The translations under genes and the position numbers were made by a program. The notes under the pieces are model-generated. The model was not told where the DNA came from. It did not search any database and was given only the letters and a program-made list of their open reading frames with translations. Shown piece after piece: positions 11,143 through 24,266 of a DNA stretch of 64,000 nucleotides (position 1 is the first letter of the stretch; the number at the start of each line of letters is the position of its first letter). This DNA is from Hydractinia symbiolongicarpus (lineage: Eukaryota > Cnidaria > Hydrozoa > Anthoathecata > Hydractiniidae): positions 17,318,001 through 17,382,000 of the forward strand of contig NC_079880.1 in the NCBI RefSeq assembly GCF_029227915.1. The letters run 5' to 3'.

Positions 11143-14029
11143 CCATGATGGTAGGGAAGGCGACGTACAACCTTGTAGTCCATTGAGAGTGAAGGGGATA
11201 GACCAATGGTGACCTGCACAAGCACGTGGAACCGGGGGATTTACGTGTAAGGCTTTTATTAGGCGGCAAAAACCACATTACGGCCTTTAGAGGCCTGTGC
11301 ATGTAGTTGACGGCGTTCTAAACCCATGGCTCTGGGGAAAATGACTTAAGACGTCGTACTCCATTGGGAGTGGAAGGACTAGACCAATACTAACCTGTGC
11401 AAGAGCGTGGAAACACGTGATTTACACGTAAGGCCTTTATTAGGCAACAAAACGCCATACTACGGCTTTTAGAGGCCTGTGCATGTAGTTGACGATGTTC
11501 TAAAGCCATGGCGCTTGCGAAAACAACTTAGGAGGTCGCAGTCCGTGGAGAGTGGAAGGATTAGACCAATGATAACCTGCGCAAGAACGTGGGAGCACGT
11601 TATTTACGTGTAAGGCCTTTAATAGGCGGCGAAAGGCCATATTACGGCCTTTAGAGGTCTGTGCATGTAGTTGACGGAGTTCTAAAGCCAAGGTGCTAGG
11701 GAAAACGACTTATGACCTTGTAGTCCATTGAGAGTGGAAGGACTAGTCCAATGGTAACTTGCACAAGCACGCGGAACCGGGGGATTTACGTGTAAGGTGG
11801 TTTTTATTAGGCGACTAGAGGCCATATTACAGCTTTTAGAGGCCTGTGCATGTAGTTGATGCCGTTCTAAAGCCATGGTGCCAGGGAAAGCGACGTACGA
11901 CCTTGTAGTCCATTAAGAGTGGAAGGACTAGACCAATAGTAACCTGCACAAACCCGTGGAACCGGGGGATTTACGTGTAAGGCCTTTATTAGGCAGCAAA
12001 AGCCATATTACGGCCTTTAGAGGCCTGTACATGTAGTTTACGGCGTTCTAAAGCCATGGTGCCAGGGAAAACGACTTATGACGTCGCAGTCCATGGAGAG
12101 TGGAAGGACTAGACCAATGATAACCTGTGCAAGAGCGTGGAAACACGTGATTTACAAAAGTCCATATTACGGCCTTTAGAGGCCTGTGCATGTAGTTGAC
12201 GGAGATCTAAAGCCATGATGCCACGGAAGGCGACGTACGACCTTGTAGTCCATTGAGAGTGAAGGGGATAGACCAATGGTAACCTGCACAAGCACGTGGA
12301 ACCGGGGAATTTACGTGTAAGGCCTTTATTAGGCGGCAAAAGCCACATTACGGCCTTTAGAGGCCTGTGCATGTAGTTGACGGCGTTCTAAACCCATGGC
12401 TCTGGGGAAAATGACTTAAGACGTCGTAGTCCATTGAGAGTGGAAGGACTAGACCAATACTAACCTGTGCAAGAGCGTGGAAACACGTGATTTACACGTA
12501 AGGCCTTTATTAGGCAACAAAACGCCATACTACGGCTTTTAGAAGCCTGTGCATGTAGTTGACGATGTTCTAAAGCCATGGCGCTTGCGAAAACAACTTA
12601 GGACGTCGCAGTCCGTGGAGAGTGGAAGGACTAGACCAATGATAACCTGCGCATGAACGTGGGAGCACGTTATTTACGTGTAAAGCCTTTAATAGGCGGC
12701 GAAAGGCCATATTACGGCCTTTAGAGGTCTGTGCATGTAGTTGACGGAGTTCTAAAGCCAAGGTGCTAGGGAAAACGACATATGACCTTGTAGTCCATTG
12801 AGAGTGGAAGGACTAGTCCAATGGTAACTTGCACAAGCACGCGGAACCGGGGGGTTTACGTGTAAGGTTTTTATTAGGCGGCAAGAGGCCATATTACGGC
12901 CTTTAGAGGCCTGTGCATGTAGTTTACGGCGTTCTAAAGCCATGGTGCCAGGGAAAACGACTTATGACCTTGTAGTACTTTCAGAATGAAAGGACTACAC
13001 CTATGGTAACTTGCACAAGCACGCGGAACCGGGGTATTTACGTGCTAAGCCTTTAATGGGAACAAAAGGCCATATTATGGCTTTTAGAGGCCTGTGCATG
13101 TAGTTGACGGCGTTCTAAAGCCATGGTGCCAAGGAAAACGACTTATGACATTGTAGTCCATTGAGAGTGGAAGGACTAGACCAATGGTAACCTGCACAAG
13201 CATGTGGAACCAGAGGATTTACGTGTAAGGCCTTTAATAGGCGGCAAAAGGCCATATTACAGCTTTTAGAGGCCTGTGCATGTAGTTGATGCCGTTCTAA
13301 AGCCATGGTACCAGGGAAAGCGACGTACGACCTTGTAGTCCATTAAGAGTGGAAGGACTAGACCAATAGTAACCTGCACAAACCCGTGGAACCGGGGGAT
13401 TTACGTGTAAGGCCTTTATTAGGCAGCAAAAGCCATATTACGGCCTTTAGAGGCCTGTACATGTAGTTGACGGAGTTCCAAATCCATGGCTCTGGGGAAA
13501 AAGACTTAAGACGTCGTAGTCCAGTGAGAGTAGAAGGACTAGACCAATGGTACCCTGTTCAAGAGCGTGGAAACACGTGATTTACACGTAAGACTTTTAT
13601 TAGGCATGTAAAAAGCATATTGTAACCTTTAGAGGCCTGTGCATGTAGTTGACGGCGTTCTAAAGCCATGGTGCCAAGGAAAACGACTTAAGACGTCGTA
13701 GTCCATGTAGGATGGATGGACTAGAAAAATGGTAACCTGCGCAAGAACGTGGGAGCGCGTAATATACGCGTAAGGCCTTTAGTGGCCGGCAAAAGTCCAT
13801 ATTACGGCCTTTAGAGGCCTGTGCATGTAGTTGACGGCGTTCTAAACCCATGGCTCTGGGGAAAATGACTTAAGACGTCGTAGTCCATTGACAGTGGAAG
13901 GACTAGACCAATACTAACCTGTGCAAGAGCGTGGAAACACGTGATTTACACGTAAGGCCTTTATTAGGCAACAAAACGCCATACTACGGCTTTTAGAGGC
14001 CTGTGCATGTAGTTGATGGCGTTCTAAAG
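11143..14029. repeat. Higher-order block B2 (~16 monomers, 2887 bp)
   Basis: This is the tandem partner of B1 and nearly identical to it. It begins at ccatgatgg, immediately after the gttgatggcgttctaaag junction, and ends at the equivalent junction near 14020-14029, where gccatggtgccaggg takes over. It retains the 9 bp missing from B1 (near 13259). The near-absence of substitutions across 2.9 kb makes this one of the youngest large duplications in the window, or a site of assembly duplication. Confidence 0.9.
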
Positions 14030-17000
14030 CCATGGTGCCAGGGAAAGCGACGTACGACCTTGTAGTCCATTAAGAGTGGAAGGACTACACCAATGGTAAC
14101 TTGCACAAGCACGCGGAACCGGGGGATTTACGTGCTAAGCCTTTATTGGGAAAAAAAGGCCATATCACAACCTTTAGAGGCCTGTGCATGTAGTTGACGG
14201 CGTTCTAAAGCCATGGCGCTGGCGAAAACAACTTAGGACGTCGCAGTCCATGGAGAGTGGAAGGACTAGACCAATGATAACCTGTGCAAGAGCGTGGAAA
14301 CACGTGATTTACACGCAAGGCCTTTATTAGGCAGCAAAACGCCATATTATGGCTTTTAGAGGCCTGTGCATGTAGTTGACAGAGTTCTAAAGCCATGGTG
14401 CCAAGGAAAACGACTTATGACATTGTAGTCCATTGAGAGTGGAAGGACTAGACCAATGGTAACCTGCACAAGCACGTGGCTTTTAGAGGCCTGTGCATGT
14501 AGTTGATGGCGTTCTAAAGCCATGGTGCCAGGGAAAGCGACGTAGGACCTTGTAGTCCATTAAGAGTGGAAGGACTAGACCAATAGTAACCTGCACAAAC
14601 CCGTGGAACCGGGGGAAACACGTGATTTACACGTAAGGACTTCATTAGGCATGTAAGAAGCATATTGTAACCTTTAGAGGCCTGTGCATGTAGTTGACGG
14701 CGTTGTAAAGCCATAGTGCCAAAGAAAGCGACTTAACACGTCGTAGTCCATGTAGGATGGATGGACTAGAAAAATGGTAACCTGTGCAAGCGCGTGGAAA
14801 CACGTGATTTACGTGTAAAGCCTTTAATAGGCGGCAAAAGGCCATATTACGACCTTTAGAGGCCTGTGCATGTAGTTGACGGCGTTCTAAAGCCATGGCT
14901 CTAGGGAAAACGACTTAAGACGTCGCAGTCCATTGAGAGTAGAGGGACTAGACCAATGGTAACCTGTTCAAGAGCGTGGAAACACGTGATTTACACGTAA
15001 GGCCTTTATTAGGCATGTAAGAAGCATATTGTAACCTTTAAAGGCCTGTGCATGTAGTTGACGGCGTTGTAAAGCCATAGTGCCAAAGAAAACGACTTAG
15101 GACGCAGTAGTCCATTGAGAGTTGAAGGAGTAGACCAATAGTAACCTGCAGAAACACGTGGAACCGGAGGATTTATGTTTTAGGCCTTTATTAGGCGGCA
15201 AAAGCCATATTACGGTCTTTAGAGGCCTGTGCATGTAGTTGACGATGTTCTAAAGCCATGGCGCTGGGGAAAACGACTTAGAACGTCGCAGTTTATGGAG
15301 AGTGGAAGGAGTTGACCAATGGTAACCAGCACACACACGTGGAACCACGTAATTTTCGTGTATCGCCTTTATTAGGGGGCACGGCCTTTAGAGGCCTGTG
15401 CTTGTAGTTGACGGAGTTCTAAAGCCAAGGTGCTAGGGAAAACAACTTATGACCTTGTAGTTCATTGAGAGTTGAAGGACTAGACCAATGGTAAACACGT
15501 GGAACCGGGGGATTTACGTGTAAGGCCTTTAATAGGCGGCAAAAGGCCATATTACGGCCTTTAGAGGCCTGTGCATGTAGTTGACGGCGTTCTAAAGCCA
15601 TGGCGCTGCGGAAAACGACTTAGGACGTCGCACTCCATGAAGAGTGGAAGGACTAGACCAATGGTAACCTGCGCAAAAACCTGGGAGCACCTAATTTACG
15701 CGTAAGTCTTTTATTAGTTGGCAAAAAGCCATATTACAGCCTTTAGAGGCCTGTGCATGTAGTTGACGGCGTTGTAAAGACATGGTGCCAAGGAAAATGA
15801 CTTAGGACGCAGTAGTCCATTGAGAGTTGAAGGAGTAGACCAATGGTAACCTGCACATGCACGTAGAACCACGTGATTTACGTGCTAAGCCTTTATTAAG
15901 CAACAAAAGGCCATATTACGGTCTCTAGATTCATGTGCATGTAGTTGACGGCGTTCTAAACCCATGGCTCTGGCGAAAACGACTTAAGACGTCGTAGTAC
16001 ATTGAGAATGGAAGGACTACACCAATGGTAACTTGCACAACCACGTGGAACCGGGGGATTTACCTGCTAAGCCTTTATTAGGCGGCAAAAGGCCATATTA
16101 CGGCCTTTAGAAGTCTGTGCATGTAGTTGACGGCGTTCTAAACCCATGGCTCTGGAGAAAAAAACTTAAGACGTCGTAGTCCATGTAGGATGGATGGACT
16201 AGAAAAATGGTAACCTGCGCAAGAACGTGGGAGCACGTAATTTACGCGTAAGTCCTTTATTGGCCGGCAAAAGTCCATATTACGGCCTTTAGAGACCTGT
16301 GCATGTAGTTGACGGCGTTCTAAACCCATGGCTCTGGGGAAAACGACTTAAGACGTCGTAGTCCATTGAGAGTGGAAGGACTAGACCAATAGTAACCTGT
16401 GCAAGCGCGTGGAAACACGTGATTTACGTGTAAGACCTTTAATAGGCGGCAAAAGGCCATATTACGGCCTTTAGAGGCCTGTGCATGTAGTTGACGGCGT
16501 TCTAAAGCCAAGGTGCTAGGGAAAACGACTTATGACCTTGCAGTCCATTGAGAGTGGTAGGACTAGACCAATGGTAACCTGCACAAGCACGTGGAAGCGG
16601 AGGAATTACGTGTAAGGGTTTTATTAGGCGGCAAGAGGCCATATTACGGCCTTTACAGGCCTGTGCATGTAGTTGACGGCGTTTTAAAGCCATAGTGCCA
16701 AAGAAAACGACTTAGGACGCAGTAGTCCATTGAGAGTTGAAGGAGTAGACCATTGGTAACCTGCACAGCCACGTAGAACCACGTGACTTACGTTTCAAGC
16801 CTTTATTAGGCATATAAAAAGCATAATGCAACCTTTAGAGGCCTGGGCATAAAGTTGACGATGTTCTAAAGCCATGGCGCTGCGGAAAACGACTTAGGAC
16901 GTCGCACTCCATGGAGAGTGGAAGGACTAGACCAATGGTAACCTGTGCAAGAACCTGGGAGCACCTAATTTACGCGTCAGGCCTTTATTAGCTGGCAAAA

Positions 17001-17785
17001 GGCCATATTACGGCCTTTAGAGGCCTGTGCATGTAGTTGACGGCGTTCTAAACCCATGGCTCTGGGGAAAAAGACTTAAGACGTGGTAGTCCATTGAGAG
17101 TAGAAGGACTAGACCAATGGTAACCTGTGCAAGAGCGTGGAAACACGTGATTTACACGTAAAGCCTTTATTAGGCATGTAAGAAGCATATTGTAACCTTT
17201 AGAGGCCTGTGCATGTAGTTGACGGCGTTCTAAAGCCATGGTGTCAAAGAAAACGACTTAAGACGTCGTAGTCCATGTAGGATGGATGGACTAAAAAAAT
17301 GGTAACCTGTGCAAGCGCGTGGAAACACGTGATTTACGTGTAAGGCCTTTAATAGGCGGCAAAAGGCCATATTACGGCCTTTAGAGGCCTGTGCATGTAG
17401 TTGACGGCGTTCTAAACCCATGGCTCTAGGAACAACGTTTTAAGACGTCGTAGTCCATTGAGAGTAGAAGGACTAGACCAATGGTAACCTGTTCAAGAGC
17501 GTGGAAACACGTGATTTACACGTAAGGCCTTTATTAGGCATGTAAGAAGCATATTGTAACCTTTAAAGGCCTGTGCATGTAGTTGACGATGTTCTAGAGC
17601 CATGGTGCCAAAGAAAATGACTTAAGACGTCGTAGTCCATGTAGGATGGATGGACTAGAAAAATGGTAACATGTGCAAGCGCGTGGAAACACGTGATTTA
17701 CGTGTAAGGCCTTTACTAGACGGCAAAAGGCCATATTACGGCATTTAGAGGCCTGTGCATGTAGTTGACGGCGTTCTAAAGCCAT
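14030..17785. repeat. Scrambled satellite zone with truncated monomers
   Basis: About 21 monomers of mixed subtypes without a clean higher-order period. Several are damaged. At 14479 gcacgtgg joins cttttagagg, losing about 60 bp. Near 14610 a hybrid ccgggggaaacacgtg fuses two variant forms and adds about 10 bp. At 15381 about 13 bp (aaaaggccatatt) are missing. Near 15493 gtaa joins acacgtgg, losing about 9 bp. K-cassette monomers recur at about 15070 and 16690-17000. Everything here is still satellite. Confidence 0.85.
14471..14490. repeat. Truncated monomer junction (~60-bp deletion)
   Basis: At 14471-14490 agcacgtgg is followed immediately by cttttagaggc. In intact monomers these landmarks are separated by the ccggggg, gatttacg, aaggccttt and ccatatt blocks, roughly 60 bp. 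The junction is out of the normal register, so it is not a simple whole-monomer exchange. Confidence 0.8.
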
Positions 17786-18815
17786 GGTGCCAAGGAAAGC
17801 GACTTAGGACAGCAGTAGTCCATTGAGACTTGACGGAGTAGACCAATGGTAACCTGCACAGTCACGTAGAACCACGTGATTTACATGCTAAGCCTTTATT
17901 AGGCAACAAAAGGCCATATTACTGTCTCTAGATTCATGTGCATGTAGTTGACGGCGTTCTAAACCCATGCCTCTGGCGAAAACGACTTAAGACGTCGTAG
18001 TCCATGTATGGTAACCTGTGCAAGCGCGTGGAAACACGTGATTTACGTGTAAGGCCTTTAATAGGCGGCAAAAGGCCATATTACGTCCTTTAGAGGCCTG
18101 TGCATGTAGTTGACGGCGTTCTAAACATATGGCTCTGGAGAAAAAGACTTAAGACGTCGTAGTCCATTGAGAGTAGAAGGACTAGACCAATGGTAACCTG
18201 TGCAAGAGCGTAGAAACACGTGATTTACACGTAAGGCCTTCATTAGGCATGTAAGAAGCATATTGTAACCTTTAGAGGCCTGTGCATGTAGTTGACGGCG
18301 TTGTAAAGCCATAGTGCCAAAGAAAACGACTTAGGACGCAGTAGTCCATTAAGAGTTGAAGGAGTAGACCAATGGTAACCTGCACAGCCACGTAGAACCA
18401 CGTGACTTACGTTTCAAGCCTTTATTAGGCATATAAAAAGCATAATGCAACCTTTAGAGGCCTGGGCATAAAGTTGACGATGTTCTAAAGCCATGGCGCT
18501 GCGGAAAACGACTTAAGACGTCGCACTCCATGGACAGTGGAAGTACTAGACCAATGGTAACCTGCGCAGGAACCTGGGAGCACCTAATTTACGCGTAAGG
18601 CCTTTATTAGCTGGCAAAAAGCCATATTACAGCCTTTAGAGGTGTGTGCATGTAGTTGACAGCGTTGTAAAGCCATGGTGCCTAGGAAAATGACTTAGAA
18701 CGTGGCAGTCTATGGAGAGTGGAAGGAGTTGACCAATGGTAACAAGCACACACACGTGGAACCACGTGATTTTCGTGTATTGCCTTTATTAGGGGGCAAA
18801 AGGCCATATTACGGT
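17786..18815. repeat. Duplicated block C1
   Basis: From ggtgccaaggaaagcg at 17786 this block matches 19257-20285 (offset 1471, then 1470 after a single-base loss in C2 at gacgtctagtcc). Shared oddities include gacagcagtag, gagacttgacgg, a monomer with a 20-bp deletion at tccatgtatgg, and the K-cassette. The match stops near 18815, where C1 continues as ggtctctagattc and C2 as ggcctttagaggcc. Confidence 0.85.
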
Positions 18816-19256
18816 CTCTAGATTCATGTGCATGTAGTTGACGGCGTTCTAAACCCATGGCTCTGGCAAAAACGACTTAAGACATCGTAGTCCATGTAGG
18901 ATGGATGGACTAGAAAAATGGTAACCTGTGCAAGCGCGTGGAAATACGTGATTTACGTGTAAGGCCTTTAATAGGCGGCAAAAGGCCATATTACGGCCTT
19001 TAGAGGCCTGTGCATGTAGTTGACGGCGTTCTAAACCCATGGCTCTGGGGAAAAAGACTTAAGACGTGGTAGTCCATTGAGAGTAGAAGGACTAGACCAA
19101 TGGTAACCTGTGCAAGAGCGTGGAAACACGTGATTTACACGTAAAGCCTTTATTAGGCATGTAAGAAGCATTTTGTAACCTTTAGAGGCCTGTGCATGTA
19201 GTTGACGGCGTTCTAAAGCTATGGTGTCAAAGAAAACGACTTAAGACGTCGTAGTA
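18816..19256. repeat. Short satellite segment between C1 and C2
   Basis: Two and a half monomers, resembling 16860-17260 and 22980-23200, separate the two C copies. The segment ends abruptly at gtcgtagta (19250-19256), where C2 starts out of register. Confidence 0.8.
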
Positions 19257-20285
19257 GGTGCCAAGGAAAGCGACTTAGGACAGCAGTAGTCCATTGAGAC
19301 TTGACGGAGTAGACCAATGGTAACCTGCACAGTCACGTAGAACCACGTGATTTACATGCTAAGCCTTTATTAGGCAACAAAAGGCCATATTACGGTCTCT
19401 AGATTCATGTGCATGTAGTTGACGGCGTTCTAAACCCATGGCTCTGGCGAAAACGACTTAAGACGTCTAGTCCATGTATGGTAACCTGTGCAAGCGCGTG
19501 GAAACACGTGATTTACGTGTAAGGCCTTTAATAGGCGGCAAAAGGCCATATTACGTCCTTTAGAGGCCTGTGCATGTAGTTGACGGCGTTCTAAACATAT
19601 GGCTCTGGAGAAAAAGACTTAAGACGTCGTAGTCCATTGAGAGTAGAAGGACTAGACCAATGGTAACCTGTGCAAGAGCGTGGAAACACGTGATTTACAC
19701 GTAAGGCCTTCATTAGGCATGTAAGAAGCATATTGTAACCTTTAGAGGCCTGTGCATGTAGTTGACGGCGTTGTAAAGCCATAGTGCCAAAGAAAACGAC
19801 TTAGGACGCAGTAGTCCATTGACAGTTGAAGGAGTAGACCAATGGTAACCTGCACAGCCACGTAGAACCACGTGACTTACGTTTCAAGCCTTTATTAGGC
19901 ATATAAAAAGCATAATGCAATCTTTAGAGGCCTGGGCATAAAGTTGACGATGTTCTAAAGCCATGGCGCTGCGGAAAACGACTTAGGACGTCGCACTCCA
20001 TGGACAGTGGAAGTACCAGACCAATGGTAACCTGCACAGGAACCTGGGAGCACCTAATTTACGCGTAAGGCCTTTCTTAGCTGGCAAAAAGCCATATTAC
20101 AGCCTTTAGAGGTGTGTGCATGTAGTTGACAGCGTTGTAAAGCCATGGTGCCAAGGAAAATGACTTAGAACGTCGCAGTCTATGGAGAGTGGAAGGAGTT
20201 GACCAATGGTAACAAGCACACACACGTGGAACCACGTGATTTTCGTGTATTGCCTTTATTAGGGGGCAAAAGGCCATATTACGGC
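19257..20285. repeat. Duplicated block C2, starting at an out-of-register junction
   Basis: This second copy of C begins at ggtgcc (19257), only 34 bp after the ggtgtc landmark of the preceding monomer (19223), so a ~34-bp stub monomer is present. In a normal monomer gtcgtagt is followed by ccat and the rest of the unit. The content matches C1 almost base for base. The stub shows that the join was not made between equivalent positions. Confidence 0.85.
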
Positions 20286-20297
20286 CTTTAGAGGCCT

Positions 20298-20659
20298 GTG
20301 CTTGTAGTTGACGGAGTTCTAAAGCCAGGGTGCCAGGGAAAACGACTTATGACCTTGTAGTACATTGAAAATGGAAGGACTACACCAATGGTAACTTGCA
20401 CAACCACGTGGAACCGGGGGATTTACCTGCTAAGCCTTTATTAGGCGGCAAAAGCCATATTACGGCCTTTAGAAGTCTGTGCTTGTAGTTGACGGAGTTC
20501 TAAAGCCAGCGTGCCAGGGAAAACGACTTATGACCTTGTAGTACATTGAAAATGGAAGGACTACACCAATGGTAACTTGCACAACCACGTGGAACCGGGG
20601 GATTTACCTGCTAAGCCTTTATTAGGCGGAAAAAGCCATATTACGGCCTTTAGAAGTCT
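20298..20659. repeat. Adjacent near-identical monomer pair (2 x 181 bp)
   Basis: The unit at 20298-20478 is repeated at once at 20479-20659. Both share the gtgcttgtag, gtacattgaaaatgg and gatttacctgc variants, and differ only at ccagggtg/ccagcgtg and ggcaaa/ggaaaa among the positions I compared. Neighbouring monomers elsewhere usually belong to different subtypes, so a direct single-monomer duplication stands out. Confidence 0.85.
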
Positions 20660-23553
20660 GTGCATGTAGTTGACGGCGTTCTAAACCCATGGCTCTAGGG
20701 AAAAAGACTTAAGACGTCGTAGTCCATTGAGAGTAGAAGGACTAGACCAATGGTAACCTGTGCAAGAACCTGGGAGCACCTAATTTACGCGTAAGGCCTT
20801 TATTAGTTGGCAAAAAGCCATATTACAGCCTTTAGAGGCCTGTGCATGTAGTTGACGGCGTTGTAAAGCCATGGTGCCAAAGAAAATGACTTAAGACGTC
20901 GTAGTCCATGTAGGATGGATGGACTAGAGAAATGGTAACATGTGCAAGCGCGTGGAAACACGTGATTTACGTGTAAGGCCTTTACTAGACGGCAAAAGGC
21001 CATATTACGGCATTTAGAGGCCTGTGCATGTAGTTGACGGCGTTCTAAACCCATGGCTCTGGCGAAAACGACTTAAGACGTCGTAGTCCATGTATGGTAA
21101 TCTGTGCAAGAGCGTGGAAACACGTGATTTACACGTAAGGCCTTCATTAGCATGTAAGAAGCATATTGTAACCTTTAGAGGCCTGTGCATGTAGTTGATG
21201 GCGTTGTAAAGCCATAGTGCCAAAGAAAACGACTTAGGACGCAGTAGTCCATTGAGAGTTGAAGGAGTAGACCAATGGTAACCTGCACAGCCACGTAGAA
21301 CCACGTGACTTACGTTTCAAGCCTTTATTAGGCATATAAAAAGCATAATGCAACCTTTAGAGGCCTGGGCATAAAGTTGACGATGTTCTAAAGCCATGGC
21401 GCTGCGGAAAACGACTTAGGACGTCGCACTCCATTGAGAGTAGAAGGACTAGACCAATGGTAACCTGCGCAAGAACGTGGGAACACGTAATTTACACGTA
21501 AGGCCTTTATTAGGCAGCAAAACGCCATATTACGGCTTTTAGAGGCCTGTGCATGTAGTTGACGGAGTTCTAAAGCCATGATGCCAGGGAAACCGACGTA
21601 CGACCTTGTAGTCCATTAAGAGTGGAAGGGCTAGACCAATGGTAACCTGCACAAGCACGTGGAACCGGGGGATTTACGTGTACGGCCCTTATTAGGCGGC
21701 AAAAGCCATATTACGGCCTTTAGAGGGCTGTGCATGTAGTTGACGACGTTCTAAACATATGGATCTGGGGAAAACGACTTATGACATTGTAGTCCATTGA
21801 GAGTGAAAGGGATAGACCAATGGTAACCTGCGCAAGCACGTGGAACCGGGGGATTCACGTGTAAGGCCTTTATTAGGCGGCAAAATCCACATTATGGCCT
21901 TTAGAGGCCTGTGCATGTAGTTGACGGCGTTTTAAACCCATGGCTCTGGGGAAAGCGACTTAAGACGTCGTAGTCCATGTAGGATGGATGGACTAGAAAA
22001 TGGTAACCTGTGCAAGAGCGTGGAAACACGTGATTTACACGAAAGGCCTTTATTAGGCAACAAAACGCCATACTACGGCTTTTAGAGGCCTGTGCATGTA
22101 GTTGACGATGTTCTAAAGCCATGGCGCTGGGGAAAACGACTTAGAACGTCGCAGTTTATGGAGAGTGGAAGGAGTAGACCAATGGTAACCAGCACACACA
22201 CGTGGAACCACGTAATTTTCGTGTATCGCCTTTATTAGGCCGCAAAAGCCCATATCACAAGCTTTAGTGGCCTATGCATGTAGTTGACGGCGTTCTAAAG
22301 CCATGGCGCTGGGGAAAACGGCTTAGGACGTCGCAGTCCATGGAGAATGGAAGGACTATACCAATGGTAACTTGCACAACCACGTGGAACCGGGGGATTT
22401 ACGTGCTAAACGTTTATTAGGCGGCAAAAGGCCATATTACGGCCTTTAGAAGTCTGTGCATGTAGTTGACGGCGTTCTAAAGCCATGGTGCCAAAGAAAA
22501 CGACTTATGACGTAGTAGTCTATTGAGAGTTAAAGGAGTAGACCAATGGTAACCAGCACAGCCACGTAGAACCACGTGATTTACGTTTCAAACCTTTATT
22601 AGGCATGTAAAAAGCATATTGCAACCTTTAGAAGCCTGGGCATAAAATTGACGATGTTCTAAAGCCATGACTTAAGACGTCGTAGTCCATTGAGAGTAGA
22701 AGGACTAGACCAATGGTAACCTGCGCAAGAACCTGGGAGCACCTAATTTACGCGTAAGGCCTTTATTAGCCGGCAAAAAGCCATATTACAGCCTTTAAAG
22801 GCCTGTGCATGTAGTTGACGACGTTGTAAAGCCATGGTGCCAAAGAAAATGACTTAGGATACAGTAGTCCATTGAGAGTTGAAGGAGTAGGCCAATGGTA
22901 ACCTGCACATGCACGTAGAACCACGTGATCTACGTGCTAAGCCTTTATTAGGCAACAAAAGGCCATATTACGGTCTCTAGATTCATGTGCATGTAGTTGA
23001 CGGCGTTCTAAACCCATGGCTCTGGCGAAAACGACTTAAGACGTCGTAGTCCATGTAGGAAGGATGGACTAGAAAAATGGTAACCTGTGCAAGCGCGTGG
23101 AAACACGTGATTTACGTGTAAGGCCTTTAATAGGCGGAAAAAGGCCATATTATGGCCTTTAGAGGCCTGTGCATGTAGTTGACGGCGTTCTAAACCCATG
23201 GCTCTGGGGAAAACGACTTAAGACGTCGTAGTCCATTGAGAGTAGAAGGACTAGACCAATGGTAACCTGTGCAAGAGCATGGAAACACGTGATTTACACG
23301 TAAGGCCTTTTTTAGGCATGTGAGAAGCATATTGTAACCTTTAGAGGCCTGTGCATGTAGTTGACGGCGTTCTAAAGCCATGGTGCCAGGGAAAACGACT
23401 TATGACCTTGTAGCCCATTGAGAGTGGAAGGACTAGACCAATGGTAACCTGCACAAGCACGTGGAAGCGGGGGAATTACGTGTAAGGGTTTTATTAGGCA
23501 CGTAAGAAGCATATTGTAACCTTTAGAGGCCTGTGCATGTAGTTGACGATGTT
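20660..23553. repeat. Mosaic satellite stretch
   Basis: About sixteen monomers of mixed subtypes. It includes a K-cassette near 21210-21400, a 20-bp-deleted monomer at 21088-21096, and at about 22220-22690 an early copy of the D unit (with cacaagctttagtgg and ccatgacttaag). No other class of sequence is present. Confidence 0.85.
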
Positions 23554-24266
23554 CTAAAGCAATGGCGCTGGGGAAAACGACTTAGGACGTTGCAGTCCAT
23601 GGAGAGTGGAAGGATTAGACCAATGGTAACCTGCCAACCCTCGTGGAACCACGTGATTCTCGTGTATCGCCTTTATTAGGCCGCAAAAGCCCATATCACA
23701 AGCTTTAGTGGCCTGTGCATGTAGTTGACGGCGTTCTAAAGCCATGGCGCTGGGGAAAACGGCTTAGGACGTCGCAGTCCATGGAGAATGGAAGGACTAC
23801 ACCAATGGTAACTTGCACAACCACGTGGAACCGGGGGATTTACGTGCTAAACGTTTATTAGGCGGCAAAAGGCCATATTACGGCCTTTAGAAGTCTGTGC
23901 ATGTAGTTGACGGCGTTCTAAAGCCATGGTGCCAAAGAAAACGACTTATGACGTAGTAGTCTATTGAGAGTTAAAGGAGTAGACCAATGGTAACCAGCAC
24001 AGCCACGTAGAACCACGTGATTTACGTTTCAAACTTTTATTAGGCATGTAAAAAGCATATTGCAACCTTTAGAAGCCTGGGCATAAAATTGACGATGTTC
24101 TAAAGCCATGACTTAAGACGTCGTAGTCCATTGAGAGTAGAAGGACTAGACCAATGGTAACCTGTGCAAGAGCGTGGAAACACGTGATTTTTACGTAAGG
24201 CCTTTATTAGGCAACAAAACGCCATACTACGGCTTTTAGAGGCCTGTGCATGTAGTTGACGATGTT
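23554..24266. repeat. Four-monomer unit D1 (713 bp)
   Basis: Unit D is four monomers minus a characteristic 15-bp deletion (4 x 182 - 15 = 713). Its markers in order are ccaaccctcgtgg, cacaagctttagtgg, gtgctaaacg, cataaaattgacg and the deleted ccatgacttaag at about 24106. D1 and the sequence after it match 26252-27258 at offset 2698. Confidence 0.85.
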
